In this document: piece after piece, positions 1 to 9,034 of the stretch
Numbering within the stretch: position 1 is the first letter of the stretch
Layout of the letters: each line of letters starts with the position of its first letter
NCBI GenBank assembly: GCA_035361955.1
Contig: DAOSDC010000008.1
Span: forward strand, 1-64,000
Source of the DNA: UBA6120 sp035361955
GTDB lineage: Bacteria; Bacillota_I; Bacilli_A; RFN20; CAG-826
Direction: 5' to 3'
Length of the DNA: 64,000 nucleotides
Notes under the pieces: generated by a model
Database searches by the model: none
Seen by the model: only the letters and a program-made list of their open reading frames with translations
Told to the model about the DNA's origin: nothing
Position numbers and translations under genes: made by a program

Positions 1-12
1 CAAAAGGCATAG

Positions 13-60
13 AAAAAGGGCCGCAAGAAATGCTGTGGTTTCTTAACAGCCCCTTTATTT
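13..60. terminator. Probable intrinsic terminator of a gene outside the window
   Basis: An imperfect hairpin is visible in which AAAGGG and AAGAAA in the left arm pair with TTTCTT and CCCTTT in the right arm, followed by a T-rich stretch. It lies before the pnt promoter region and probably ends transcription from upstream. The rest of 61-247 holds no gene that I can support. Confidence 0.5.
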
Positions 61-188
61 TAAATATTGATCATTTATAACGCTGACCATATAAAAGGCG
101 GTTTCCATACGGTGATCGCTTCGACGACCGATTGTATTTCCAAAGGAAAAGTGGTATCTTCTTTACTAGCGTAAATTGGTAATTCTTT

Positions 189-218
189 TTGTTAATAAGT
201 GGTAACGCCCTCTTTAAT
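189..218 (+). promoter_or_regulatory. Candidate promoter of the pnt operon
   Basis: TTGTTA at 189-194 and TTTAAT at 213-218 are separated by 18 bp and lie 29 bp before the first pnt start codon. A strong GGAGG ribosome site follows just before the ATG at 248. Both boxes are imperfect, so this is a reasonable guess rather than a firm call. Confidence 0.4.
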
Positions 219-247
219 AGCGCTGCTTATCTGGAGGAAAAAACAAA

Positions 248-1420
248 ATGATCATCGGTGTCCCAAAAGAAATCATGCATGGCGAAAACCGCGTTTCCGC
301 CACCCCTGAAACCGTCAAAAAAATGAAGTTGGATGGCCATCGGGTGTTGGTGGAGAAAAACGCGGGGGAAGGTTCTTTCTATCATGACGATCAATACATT
401 CAAGCCGGAGCGGAAATCATCGCCGATCCCAGAGCCATATATGAACAAGCCCAGGTCATCTTGAAGGTCAAAGAGCCGCAATATAACGAAACACGTCACC
501 TCCACGAAGTCGACATGATGCATAAGGGTCAAACCCTGATCACCTTCATCCATCCGGCTTCGCCCGTCAACCATATGATGGTCCGGAGTCTCGCCGACAA
601 AGGTGTGACTGGATTGACGCTGGACGGCATCCCCCGCATCAGCCGCGCCCAGTCGATGGACGCTTTGACTTCGATGAGCACCTGCGCCGGATACAAAGGT
701 ATGATCATGGCCGCCGACGCCATCTCCAAATTTCTTCCAATGATCGGTTCCGCCGTCGGTATGATCCGTCCGGCGACCGTCTTCGTGCTTGGTACCGGCG
801 TCGCCGGCTTACGGGCCATCGCCACGGCCAAGAGCTTAGGCGCCGTCGTTTATTCAGCCGACATCCGTCCCGACGCCAACGAACAAGCCCAATCATTAGG
901 TTCCAAAATAATCGATTTGGGCATTCCGCAAGCCATCGCCGTCAGCGAAGAAGACGGCAAGCACGCTAACAAACTGCCAGAGCCCTGGTTGCAGGTCGAA
1001 CGCGAGAAGATTCTCGACATCGTCAAGCAAGCCGACATCGTCTATCTGTCCGCTTTATTGCTTGGCAAGAAAGCCCCGACCTTAATCAATGAAGACATGG
1101 TCAAGGCCATGAAACCCGGTTCCTGCATCGTCGACATCTCCATCGACCAAGGCGGCAATTGCTCCTTGACGGTCCCTGGGGAACGCGCCATTAAACACAA
1201 TGTCATCATCGAAGGCTGCAAGAACATCCCGGGGATGATTCCCACCAGCTCGACCTGGATGTTCTCCCAAAATATCTACAATCTTTTGAAATACTTGGTC
1301 AAAAACGATGCCATCCAACTTGACATGAATGACGAAATCATCCAATCCATCCTTGTATGCCATGAGGGAAAACTGGTCCACCAGGGTACACTCGAAGCCA
1401 TGGCGCAAGTCCAGGCTTGA
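248..1420 (+). CDS. pntA: NAD(P) transhydrogenase subunit alpha, soluble part
   Basis: This is the NAD(H)-binding domain I of the proton-translocating nicotinamide nucleotide transhydrogenase, 390 residues. It starts with the IGVPKE and ENRVSATPETV segments typical of the alanine dehydrogenase/PntA family and carries a Rossmann glycine-rich loop (LGTGVAGLRAIATAKSLGA). It lacks the C-terminal membrane helices of the E. coli PntA, which are encoded by the next gene, so the enzyme is split in three. The ATG is preceded by GGAGG at good distance. The next gene starts 3 bp after the stop. In the family, hydride transfer between NADH and NADP+ is coupled to proton translocation at the cytoplasmic membrane. 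C-ending, GC-rich codons make it look unlike the island genes to the right. Confidence 0.93.
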   Translation: MIIGVPKEIMHGENRVSATPETVKKMKLDGHRVLVEKNAGEGSFYHDDQYIQAGAEIIADPRAIYEQAQVILKVKEPQYNETRHLHEVDMMHKGQTLITFIHPASPVNHMMVRSLADKGVTGLTLDGIPRISRAQSMDALTSMSTCAGYKGMIMAADAISKFLPMIGSAVGMIRPATVFVLGTGVAGLRAIATAKSLGAVVYSADIRPDANEQAQSLGSKIIDLGIPQAIAVSEEDGKHANKLPEPWLQVEREKILDIVKQADIVYLSALLLGKKAPTLINEDMVKAMKPGSCIVDISIDQGGNCSLTVPGERAIKHNVIIEGCKNIPGMIPTSSTWMFSQNIYNLLKYLVKNDAIQLDMNDEIIQSILVCHEGKLVHQGTLEAMAQVQA

Positions 1421-1423
1421 GTC

Positions 1424-1729
1424 ATGACCATTCTCCACTTCATCCTGCTCGGCGTCTTCGCCGTTTCCACCTTAGTCGGTTATCTTTTGATCCGTAACGT
1501 CCCCTCGCTTCTCCATACCCCGTTGATGTCGGGCATGAATGCCCTTTCGGGCATCACTTTGATCGGAGCCCTCGTCGCTTTGGCCATCACCTTCCGCGCC
1601 CAAGCCATCATTTCGACCATCCTCGCCGTTTTGGCGGTCATCGCGGCCACGATCAACGTCTTCGCCGGATTCGGGGTCACCCATCGGATGCTTTTGATGT
1701 TCAAAAAGAAGGATGATCGCCATGAATGA
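1424..1729 (+). CDS. pntAB: NAD(P) transhydrogenase subunit alpha, membrane part
   Basis: A 101-residue hydrophobic protein with about three membrane segments (roughly residues 3-22, 40-60 and 62-84) that supplies the helices normally fused to the C-terminus of PntA. Its place between the soluble alpha and beta genes matches three-subunit transhydrogenases. It begins 3 bp after the pntA stop and its last codons overlap the start region of pntB, which indicates translational coupling. It should assemble with the PntB helices to form the proton channel. Confidence 0.9.
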   Translation: MTILHFILLGVFAVSTLVGYLLIRNVPSLLHTPLMSGMNALSGITLIGALVALAITFRAQAIISTILAVLAVIAATINVFAGFGVTHRMLLMFKKKDDRHE

Positions 1730-3143
1730 CATCTTTATGGTGACCATATCCCAAAACATGTACTATGCCGTATCGGCCGGACTGGCCATTTTGGTCCTGG
1801 TCGGCATCTTCTTGATGAGCAAAGTAAAGACCGCTAAGACCGGAAACGCCTTGAGCGCGATCGCCCTTTTAACCGGTGTCGTCGTCAGCATGATCCGCTA
1901 CGACCTCTTGCCGATTTGGGTGATTTACGCCAGCATCCTATTTGGTTCGGCCTTCAGCCTTTGGCTGGTTTTGAAAATCAAGATGATCGAGATGCCGCAG
2001 ATGATTGCCCTCCTCAACGGTTTGGGCGGCCTCACCTCGCTCATCGTCGGCGGATTCGCCATGTTGGGCATCGGCAGCGACCAAGAGGTTTTCTCCACCG
2101 CTTCGGCGATGGTCGCCGTATTCGTGGGCGGCTGGACCTTCGTCGGCAGCCTGATCGCCGCCGGGAAACTCCATCGGCTGATCAATCAAAAACCCATCGT
2201 GCTCAAAGGGCATCGGATTTGGCTGAGCTTGACCCTCATTCTCACCTTGGCCGTGATGGTTATCGGATTATTCAATGTTTTAAGTTTACCAATCGCTTTA
2301 GCGTTATTAACCGTTCTCAGTTTCGCTTTCGGCTACTTGTTCACGATCCGCATCGGCGGGGCCGACATGCCGATCGCCATTTCGCTTCTCAATAGCCTAT
2401 CCGGCGTCGCCGGAGCGGTTTCGGGACTGGCCGTCGGCGATGTATTGCTGGTTTCGGTCGGCGGCATCGTCGGGGCGTCGGGTCTCCTGTTGACGCAGAT
2501 CATGTGCCGGGCCATGAATCGCCGGCTATGGGAAATCCTTTTAGGGAAAACGACCCAGAAAATATCTTCTCATCAAGAAAAACCCAAGCTGGTCACCATT
2601 GAGACCCCGGAAGAAACGATCCTTTCAAACCCGGATTTCAAGGAAGTGGTCCAGGAGGCCAAGGATGTCATCATCGTGCCGGGATACGGTATGGCCGTCG
2701 CTCAAGCCCAACATCTTTTGAAACAGACAGCCGACTATTTTAAAGGGCGGGGAGCGCGGGTCCGTTATGCGATTCATCCGGTGGCTGGAAGAATGCCGGG
2801 CCATATGAACGTCTTGCTGGCGGAAGCCAATGTCGATTATGACGAATTGTTCGAAATGGACGATCTTAACGACCAATTCCAATCGGTTGATTTAACGATC
2901 GTCGTCGGGGCCAACGATGTGATGAATCCCGCCGCCCGCGCGGCCGAAGGGACCCCGATCTACAGAATGCCGATTCTCAACGTTGACCAATCCAAACACA
3001 TCTTCATTTTCAATTACGACACGAAACCCGGATACGCCGGGGTAGACAACCCCCTTTACCAAAGGAAAAACGGCGTCTATCTGTTCCTTGGTAACGCCAA
3101 GGACACCTTGAATACCTTCTTGAACGATATCAAAACCAATTAG
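1722..3143 (+). CDS. pntB: NAD(P) transhydrogenase subunit beta
   Basis: The N-terminal two thirds is a bundle of hydrophobic helices (proton channel), and the C-terminal part is the NADP(H)-binding domain III. Family hallmarks are GYGMAVAQAQ, IHPVAGRMPGHMNVLLAEA, GANDVMNPAA and the ending with NYDTKPGYAGVDNPLY. I chose the ATG at 1722 over the in-frame ATG at 1713 because AAGGA lies 8 bp before 1722 but too close to 1713. The start overlaps the end of the previous gene by 8 bp. A perfect hairpin terminator follows the stop. It should complete the membrane complex that interconverts NADH and NADPH using the proton gradient, which fits the NADH-linked hydrogenase encoded later in the window. 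Confidence 0.95.
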   Translation: MNDIFMVTISQNMYYAVSAGLAILVLVGIFLMSKVKTAKTGNALSAIALLTGVVVSMIRYDLLPIWVIYASILFGSAFSLWLVLKIKMIEMPQMIALLNGLGGLTSLIVGGFAMLGIGSDQEVFSTASAMVAVFVGGWTFVGSLIAAGKLHRLINQKPIVLKGHRIWLSLTLILTLAVMVIGLFNVLSLPIALALLTVLSFAFGYLFTIRIGGADMPIAISLLNSLSGVAGAVSGLAVGDVLLVSVGGIVGASGLLLTQIMCRAMNRRLWEILLGKTTQKISSHQEKPKLVTIETPEETILSNPDFKEVVQEAKDVIIVPGYGMAVAQAQHLLKQTADYFKGRGARVRYAIHPVAGRMPGHMNVLLAEANVDYDELFEMDDLNDQFQSVDLTIVVGANDVMNPAARAAEGTPIYRMPILNVDQSKHIFIFNYDTKPGYAGVDNPLYQRKNGVYLFLGNAKDTLNTFLNDIKTN

Positions 3144-3184
3144 TAATCCAATCTACATCTTTGCTTAAAACACTCATTGAAAGT

Positions 3185-3211
3185 AAAAAAGGCATACAAA
3201 GTATGCCTTTT
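3185..3211 (+). terminator. Intrinsic terminator of the pnt operon
   Basis: GGCATAC and GTATGCC form a perfect stem around an AAA loop, with A and T tracts on either side that extend the stem and supply the U-run. The T-tract runs straight into copy 1 of the 212-bp repeat. Confidence 0.9.
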
Positions 3212-3422
3212 GTCATTCTTCCACGCTGCATATCCTCTTTTGTACACATAATCCCCAACCTCATCTTATTAGAGAAAATTCAGCGTGGAACAATGCCAAT
3301 TAATGTGTACCAATGAGGCTAAACTAGTGTTCTAATAGATGCTGATATATAGAAAAAGAGCCCTATTACTAAGGCTCTAATTCTTGTGTACAATTTGGGA
3401 TGTATAGTACTGTGCTTGTACA
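3211..3422. repeat. 212-bp repeat, copy 1 (TGT...ACA ends)
   Basis: This unit begins TGTCATTC and ends CTTGTACA. It recurs at 10575-10786 with one difference over 212 bp and at 10790-11001 with about eight. Inside it are a 10-bp inverted repeat (TTCCACGCTG at 3219-3228 with CAGCGTGGAA at 3281-3290), a second 8-bp one (GTACACAT at 3242-3249 with ATGTGTAC at 3303-3310) and a terminator hairpin. It abuts the T-tract of the pnt terminator and ends 15 bp from the 3' end of a tRNA-Ala gene. It has no coding capacity. It may be a non-autonomous mobile unit, a transposon-end duplication or a recombination site. Confidence 0.9.
3353..3378 (-). terminator. Terminator of tRNA-Ala copy 1, carried in the repeat
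   Basis: Read on the minus strand, AGAGCC pairs with GGCTCT and is followed by five T residues. It lies about 60 bp after the tRNA 3' end and would end the tRNA transcript. The same hairpin is in repeat copies 2 (10717-10742) and 3 (10932-10957). Confidence 0.75.
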
Positions 3423-3437
3423 CACTTTTATTTTTGA

Positions 3438-3513
3438 TGGTGGAGCTGAAGAGGATCGAACTCGCTACCTCATCGTTGCGAACGATGCGCTCTCCCAGAT
3501 GAGCTACAGCCCC
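3438..3513 (-). tRNA. tRNA-Ala (anticodon CGC), imperfect copy
   Basis: A 76-nt cloverleaf with encoded CCA can be read: seven-pair acceptor stem including the G3-U70 pair that marks alanine tRNAs, D stem GCTC/GAGC, anticodon stem CATCG/CGATG and loop TTCGCAA, giving anticodon CGC. The T stem (GCGAG with CTCTT) has a C-U mismatch at 50-64 that the second gene at 11018-11093 lacks, so this copy may be decaying. It keeps a conserved promoter. Confidence 0.85.
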
Positions 3514-3525
3514 AAACGTCATAAT

Positions 3526-3554
3526 ACAATAACAAAAAGACCATTCTTTTTCAA
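3526..3554 (-). promoter_or_regulatory. Promoter of tRNA-Ala copy 1
   Basis: On the minus strand TTGAAA (3549-3554) and TATTGT (3526-3531) are 17 bp apart. The second tRNA-Ala gene has identical boxes at the same spacing, while the spacer sequence has diverged, which supports both being functional promoters. Confidence 0.75.
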
Positions 3555-3612
3555 TTATGATTGTGCCTATTCACGCATAATGTTCGCATGCTTTTAAAAT
3601 GAAAACCGACCA

Positions 3613-4167
3613 TCACCTGACCAGTCTTCCGATGAAGGCATTCATCATCATAGCCACTTCTTTGACTGGTTCGCGGTGTTTTTTATTAATCCAAGCTAGA
3701 ACCATCCTAAAACAACCAAATGTTAAAAATAGCGATAAATACTCGATTTCAGCTGGACTACGCGTTCCTTGGACTTGATTTTCGACATAAACTTTTAATT
3801 GTGGCGAGTTGAGCAATCGTTTGGGAAATTCCGGATCAACACTATTGTTGACTAGGAGACGCGAAAATTCGACATTCTCCTCCAGCATTGACATGATGAC
3901 GATTAAAACGTCGAGATTATCTTGTCGTCCCATTCCTTTCATTGAATCAAGATTGGTATAGATATGTTCAAGTATTTCCTCTTCCATTTCCCCGAGCAAC
4001 GAAAATTGATTTTCATAATAACGGTAAAACGTCGATCGATTGATATCGGCAATTTCACATAGTTCTCTGACCGTGATTTTATAAATACTCTTTTCTTTTA
4101 ATAGTTTAACCAAACTATCTTTCAACAGTCGCTTGGTCAACATCGTCCGTTGATCTTCTTTGACCAT
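3613..4167 (-). CDS. TetR/AcrR family transcriptional regulator
   Basis: A 184-residue protein whose N-terminal 60 residues form a TetR-type helix-turn-helix: the sequence ITVRELCEIADINRSTFYRYYENQ is the characteristic recognition region. The remaining all-helical part would be the ligand and dimerisation domain. I chose the ATG at 4167 because GGAGGT lies 6 bp upstream; a longer frame to 4227 has no ribosome site. It is divergent from the MMPL transporter gene at 4347, the classic arrangement of a repressor controlling an exporter, so it likely represses that gene and itself. The inducer is unknown. Confidence 0.88.
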   Translation of the reverse strand: MVKEDQRTMLTKRLLKDSLVKLLKEKSIYKITVRELCEIADINRSTFYRYYENQFSLLGEMEEEILEHIYTNLDSMKGMGRQDNLDVLIVIMSMLEENVEFSRLLVNNSVDPEFPKRLLNSPQLKVYVENQVQGTRSPAEIEYLSLFLTFGCFRMVLAWINKKHREPVKEVAMMMNAFIGRLVR

Positions 4168-4280
4168 CTGTCTACCTCCAACATTCTTGGCCTGGTTTGT
4201 CCATGAATTCAACATCGACTTAGGCAATGTTGCGCATCAAGCCAATCCCGGGTAAATCATCCGCCACTAACGGATTGTTA

Positions 4281-4336
4281 TCCAACATATGTTTATTATA
4301 ATTCTTTATGTATTGTATATCGATACTTATGTTGGA
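4281..4336. promoter_or_regulatory. Inverted repeat in the tetR-MMPL intergenic region, possible operator
   Basis: TCCAACATA at 4281-4289 and TATGTTGGA at 4328-4336 are perfect 9-bp inverted copies separated by an AT-rich 38-bp stretch just before the MMPL start. They could be half sites for the divergent TetR-type repressor. TetR sites usually have short spacers, so this is tentative. Confidence 0.4.
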
Positions 4337-4346
4337 GAATGTCACC

Positions 4347-7046
4347 ATGAAAAAATTAGCTCACTTACTTGTTAAATATCGCTATTGGTTTTTAGGTATT
4401 ATCTTAATGCTGACCGCGGTCAGCGGCTATCTAATCACTAAAGTCACCATTAATTACGATTTAACCGCTTATCTTCCCAGTGATTCCGATATGAATATCG
4501 GATTGACATTTATGGAAGATGAATTTGCGGATGATGAACAAAGCACCATCAAAGTAATGGTAACGGGATTAGAATATGATCAAAAAACCGAAGTTTATGA
4601 CTTATTAAACCATCTTGATTACGGAACGACAGTGACATATGAACTCGATAATGATGCCTATAATTCCGGCGATAACACCCTTTACTATGTCACCATCCCA
4701 GCTGATGCTTATTCATCGTTAGCCAAGGAAGTCTATGAACATATTGAAACCATCCTGCAAGACTATGAAGCCTATTATGCCGGCGATGTGGTGGAAGCCC
4801 AGAGCAACTACATTGTGCTGATGGCCTTGATTGGCGTCATCATATTGTTCATTGTTTTGTTGTTATTAAGTCATTCCTGGGTCGAGCCCTTCGTGTTTAT
4901 GTTCACGATTGGATTAGCGGTGGTTTTAAACATGGGCACCAACATAGTATTTGCCTCAGTTTCCAATATCACTTTCAGCATTGCTGCGGTCCTTCAATTA
5001 GTGCTATCGATGGATTATTTCATCATGCTGATGGACCGCTACCGGCAGGAAAAAGCCAATAACGATTCACTGACGGCGATGAAATTAGCCTTAAGCAAAG
5101 GAGCGCAATCAATTTTTTCATCTTCATTTACTACGATCATGAGTCTCCTTTGTCTTGTATTCATGAGTTTTACCTTTGGGCTTGATATCGGTTTAGTTTT
5201 GGCTAAAGGTATCTTGTTTAGCCTAATCACATCATTCACAGTTTTACCGACATTGATTTTGCTTTTCGAAAAGTTAATTGATAAATTCAAGAAGAAAACC
5301 TTAACTTATAAGATGGACAAAGTCGCTAACTTGGGTTATAGGACCCGCTATGTCGTTGTCGGATTATTCATCGCTTTAATGGTCGGTGCCACCTATTTAA
5401 GTTATCAAACACCGATTAGTTACGTCATGATTCCGGCCACGCAAGATTATAAACTGATAGAAGCGGCTTTCCCGAGTCAAAGCCAAGTCGTCATCGTCTA
5501 TGATAACGATGATGAAGAAGCCATCGCCTCTTTTGCCGAAGAAGTGCTTACTTTAGAAGCTACTTTATCGCTTGATACCTACGCCACCAGTATCGGTAAT
5601 CAACTGGATTTAGAAGCCCTATCATCATTGACGGATATGAATGAAATGGTCATAAAAGGATTGCTATATGATTATCATAATGGTGAAATCTACAATCTAA
5701 CTTTATATCAATTAAGCGATTTCATCGTCAATGATATGGCCGCCAATCCATATTTCGCAGCCAATTTTACTCCAGAAATCTTGTCCACCCTGACGATGAT
5801 AATGACCTATACTGACACCATGACGATTTCCACCCCCTATGATGCCCCAACCATTGCTACATTCACCGGTATGGATGCGACCACGGTTTCTAATATCATG
5901 GCGATGGCTAATCTCGAACACGGATTACCAATCGATTCGTCCATGTCATTATATGATTTCGTCGCCTACACGTTGGTTATGAGCCAAGATCCCATGTATG
6001 CTTCCATGTTCGATGAAGCATCTATTTACCAACTGCAACTGCTCGATGGTCTCATGAATTCGGCCCTTTATGAAATAAGCTATTCTAGTGAAGAAATGGC
6101 ATTGTTCTTATCCTCAATGACAACCGACCTTCCGGCAAATTATCTCGACATGGTTTATCTACTTTGTTCTGGAGAAGCGGGTTATCAAGACAATTGGACT
6201 CTTTCGATCGATCAATTTCTCACTTATTTAGTAACCGACTTCGTTGAAAACGAAGCCTATGCCTCGCTCTTGGACTCGGGTTCACTTGTAGCATTACAGG
6301 AAAACTATCATCTCGTGCAATCGGCTAAATCCTCATTAATCGGTACCGATCATAGTCGGATGATCCTCACAACTTCTTTTGCCCATGCCGATGAAGATTC
6401 ATTGGCTTACCTTAATGAAGTGGCCAGTCTGCTCGAATTGTATGACATCGATTATTATCTAGTGGGTACGTTGGCCATGGCCCGAGAGATGAATACTACA
6501 TTCCGGGCTGACTTGAATAAAATCACCATATTAACGGCTCTGGTCATATTTATCGTCGTGGCCTTGGCTTTCCGCTCATGGTTCATTCCCTTACTATTGG
6601 TACTATTCATTCAAACTTCCATTTATTTGACGATGTCAATTTCATTAATCACCGGTAGTGGGCTTTATTTTCTTGCCATTATCATCGTGCAAGCCATTCT
6701 CATGGGGGCAGCCATCGATTATGCCATCTTGTTTACCAGTTACTACCGGAACGCCCGGCAAACAGATAATATCCGTCAGTCGCTATCTAAAGCTTATCAA
6801 GGATCGATGTCAACAATCATGACTTCATCTTTGGTTTTGATTACCGTCACTTTAGCCGTCAGTTTCATTTCGACCGATCCGGTTATCTCCTCGGTTTTAC
6901 TGACACTAACTGAGGGCATGGCGATTGCCATCGTGCTAACGATTTTCCTTTTACCCCCTCTAATTGCGTTATTCGATAAAGCGGTGTTGACTCGATTCAG
7001 ACAACATCGGCATAGCAAATCGAATTATGAAGCGAGTCAAAAATAA
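4347..7046 (+). CDS. MMPL/RND-family transporter
   Basis: An 899-residue membrane protein built as two similar halves, each with one helix, a large outside domain and five more helices. The first helix is at about residues 10-30, with clusters near 155-320 and 735-880. The segment MDYFIMLMDRYRQE in the first half and AIDYAILFTSYYRNAR in the second are typical MMPL motifs with the conserved Asp used for proton coupling. The second outside domain is large and helical. The ATG at 4347 has GGAGA 8 bp upstream; the frame extends 13 codons further without a ribosome site. It is divergent from the TetR regulator, which probably controls it. Likely substrates of such proteins are lipids or hydrophobic toxic compounds; none can be assigned here. 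Confidence 0.9.
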   Translation: MKKLAHLLVKYRYWFLGIILMLTAVSGYLITKVTINYDLTAYLPSDSDMNIGLTFMEDEFADDEQSTIKVMVTGLEYDQKTEVYDLLNHLDYGTTVTYELDNDAYNSGDNTLYYVTIPADAYSSLAKEVYEHIETILQDYEAYYAGDVVEAQSNYIVLMALIGVIILFIVLLLLSHSWVEPFVFMFTIGLAVVLNMGTNIVFASVSNITFSIAAVLQLVLSMDYFIMLMDRYRQEKANNDSLTAMKLALSKGAQSIFSSSFTTIMSLLCLVFMSFTFGLDIGLVLAKGILFSLITSFTVLPTLILLFEKLIDKFKKKTLTYKMDKVANLGYRTRYVVVGLFIALMVGATYLSYQTPISYVMIPATQDYKLIEAAFPSQSQVVIVYDNDDEEAIASFAEEVLTLEATLSLDTYATSIGNQLDLEALSSLTDMNEMVIKGLLYDYHNGEIYNLTLYQLSDFIVNDMAANPYFAANFTPEILSTLTMIMTYTDTMTISTPYDAPTIATFTGMDATTVSNIMAMANLEHGLPIDSSMSLYDFVAYTLVMSQDPMYASMFDEASIYQLQLLDGLMNSALYEISYSSEEMALFLSSMTTDLPANYLDMVYLLCSGEAGYQDNWTLSIDQFLTYLVTDFVENEAYASLLDSGSLVALQENYHLVQSAKSSLIGTDHSRMILTTSFAHADEDSLAYLNEVASLLELYDIDYYLVGTLAMAREMNTTFRADLNKITILTALVIFIVVALAFRSWFIPLLLVLFIQTSIYLTMSISLITGSGLYFLAIIIVQAILMGAAIDYAILFTSYYRNARQTDNIRQSLSKAYQGSMSTIMTSSLVLITVTLAVSFISTDPVISSVLLTLTEGMAIAIVLTIFLLPPLIALFDKAVLTRFRQHRHSKSNYEASQK

Positions 7047-7077
7047 AAAACGCCTTTGTAATCACGAAAGCGTTTTA
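7047..7077. terminator. Bidirectional terminator between convergent genes
   Basis: AAAACGC pairs with GCGTTTT, with CTTT/AAAG extending the stem through a bulge, and has A and T tracts on both sides. It separates the MMPL gene from the minus-strand lipoprotein gene. Confidence 0.75.
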
Positions 7078-7092
7078 TCGGGCGCGGATAGA

Positions 7093-8907
7093 TTAACGAG
7101 GTCCGCCGCCGCCTCCGACGCCGGTTGAGTAATGAACGTTGGAGGTTGAAAAAGTCCAGCTGGCAAGTTGCGTTCCCGGAGTATAAACTCCACCTTGATA
7201 TAAACCATCGGTCGTACTCGTCGCATTGGCGTAACTTCCGCCACTATACAACTTATATGTACCGGTGCTGAAATATGGTGAACTGACGCAGATTGAATAA
7301 GAATTCTTGGCGGGTTTGAAGGCCACTAAATGCGTATTATTACTATCGGTAATCACATAGAGTGATGAACTACCAACAACACTGGAGTGACCGATTAAAG
7401 CCGAATACTGACTACCGGTGGTTGGACCAACGGCCATGCCTTTACTACCAACGGCCACTAATAAGCCACCAGTAATTGAAATGATAGAACCCGAGCCATC
7501 ACCTTTATCAATGGGACCATTGTTATCAACGGTTGGACCGTTTACGATTGTTGTCCCACCGGTAATGTAGATGCTACCATTGCTATCAAGGCCATCGCCG
7601 GAAGCGTTTATATATAGGTAACCATCAGAAATATTGACTATGGGTTTAATCGATGTGTCAGTGCGGGCATTAATGCCGTCATCGCTTGAAATAACATGCG
7701 TCGTCCCTCCGGCAATGTTAATGGTTAAACCTTCAATTCCTTCGTAGGATTTGTTGATGTTGATGGTTCCACCATTGATCGTAACCGTGGTATCGCCATG
7801 AATTCCATCATCGCCGGAAGAAATCGTAATCGTCCCACCATTAATCGTAATCGTCCCATTTGAATGAAGGGCATCATCTTGGGAGTTCAATGAAATAGTT
7901 CCCCCATTGATGATGATGGCTAAATCGCTTTTAATACCTTTATAAGATTGTGAATCGGTGACTGAATAACTGCTGCCTTTGCCGCTTTTTGCGGTTATCG
8001 TCCCGCCATCGATTTGAACATAACGATAGCCTTGAATCGCATCGCGAGCGCTTGTTATATCAATGATGCCGTCACTGATTAAAACGTAACCTTTATCGGA
8101 TTCATCTTCGGTATCGGCTTGAATTGCATCACCGGCGGTTGAAATTAAAGTCAACTCCGCATAATCCACTTCAACTGAGTCTTTGCCCTTCAATGCATTA
8201 TTGACCGCCGTCACCGTTACTTTGGGATAACTGCTGGACGATCCTTTAAATCTTAAATCGTTGCTGGAATGGATCCCGTTATTGAAGCGGCCGTTCACAA
8301 TCAAAGTCCCGGAACCACGAATATTTAAATCGTCACTTGAAAAAATGGCCGCTTTAGGATCCTCTTCCACAGCATCTTCATAGGTATAACTCGTAGCATC
8401 GGTGAAGGTATTGATCGTCCCTTCGCTTAGGTAGATATTGGTCTTATCGGCGTTAATTATGTATACAGGACTATTTTTAGTGTTGGCAATCGTAACGCCG
8501 CTGAAGACTAAATCCACCACATCATCGCCGGAAGCATTCACTTGAATTTGAAGATTGGTGGCGCTTCCGAAAAATTCATATGTGCCGGCTCCGGTAATAT
8601 ATAAATAAGCTCCCGATTGAGAAACAAATCCATTATTAGCGGATATTTCGACACCTGAAACACCCGATAAAACCAGCGAAACATGGTCTTCGCTTAAAGA
8701 GAGGCTACTATCATCGCTAGAACTATCGAGGGATGAAGAACTATCGCTACTAGAAGATAAATCCGATGTTTCGGTGCTTGTTTCGCTAGTCGTAACGAGA
8801 CTCGATGAAACATCAACCGAAGAGAACTACGGAAAAGAGGTTACCTCACAAGCCGATAAAGGTAATACTAAAAGAAGTAATATTAAGAGATAAACTCGTT
8901 TAAACAT
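7093..8907 (-). pseudogene. Carbohydrate-binding (Cthe_2159-like) lipoprotein with an in-frame TAG stop
   Basis: Starting at the ATG at 8907 the frame reads a lipoprotein signal ending in LPLSAC, then meets a TAG codon at 8827-8829 (codon 27). The same frame stays open for a further 578 codons down to 7093. The rest is a serine/threonine linker followed by many repeats of the type INGGTITISSGDDGIHG, the parallel beta-helix pattern of the Cthe_2159/DUF4353 carbohydrate-binding family. It ends in a glycine-rich GVGGGGGPR tail, also seen in that family. Such proteins bind acidic or plant-type polysaccharides at the cell surface. The stop separates the export signal from the domain, so no normal surface product is expected unless there is readthrough or a sequencing error. 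Its promoter side is replaced by the Tn7-like remnant, with only one base separating it from the tail of a truncated gene. Confidence 0.85.
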
Positions 8908-8908
8908 A

Positions 8909-9034
8909 TTATTCAACCGCTAATGATAAATCGACGATACCCGTTTCAATCGTCCAAATGTTGATGTTCCATCCCATGGTGGCCGGTGTTACAGTATTTA
9001 AATCAGTCGCCGTTCCATAGCTACCGGTACCATT
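8909..9034 (-). pseudogene. C-terminal tail of a gene truncated by the Tn7-like remnant
   Basis: On the minus strand a frame of about 41 codons reads into a TAA at 8909-8911, one base before the ATG of the lipoprotein gene. It encodes an export-type sequence that includes TMGWNINIWTIETG. The tight spacing shows it was the gene upstream of the carbohydrate-binding protein in one operon. The frame is cut at about 9034, where tnsB sequence begins in another frame. I do not recognise the family from the tail alone. Confidence 0.6.

Noticed and set aside
1916..2395. 159-codon frame on the plus strand inside pntB
   Set aside because: A shadow frame of a well-conserved gene, rich in Arg and His, with no family resemblance.
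3319..3597. Short frames on both strands over the first tRNA-Ala gene, with a similar one at 10965-11153
   Set aside because: They are translations of the tRNA and the repeat; the similar peptides at the two loci only reflect the duplicated tRNA. No ribosome sites.
8998..9034. The last dozen codons of the tnsB frame as genuine TnsB sequence
   Set aside because: They are an out-of-frame reading of the host gene tail; the frame that continues to 8909 encodes the real downstream protein end.
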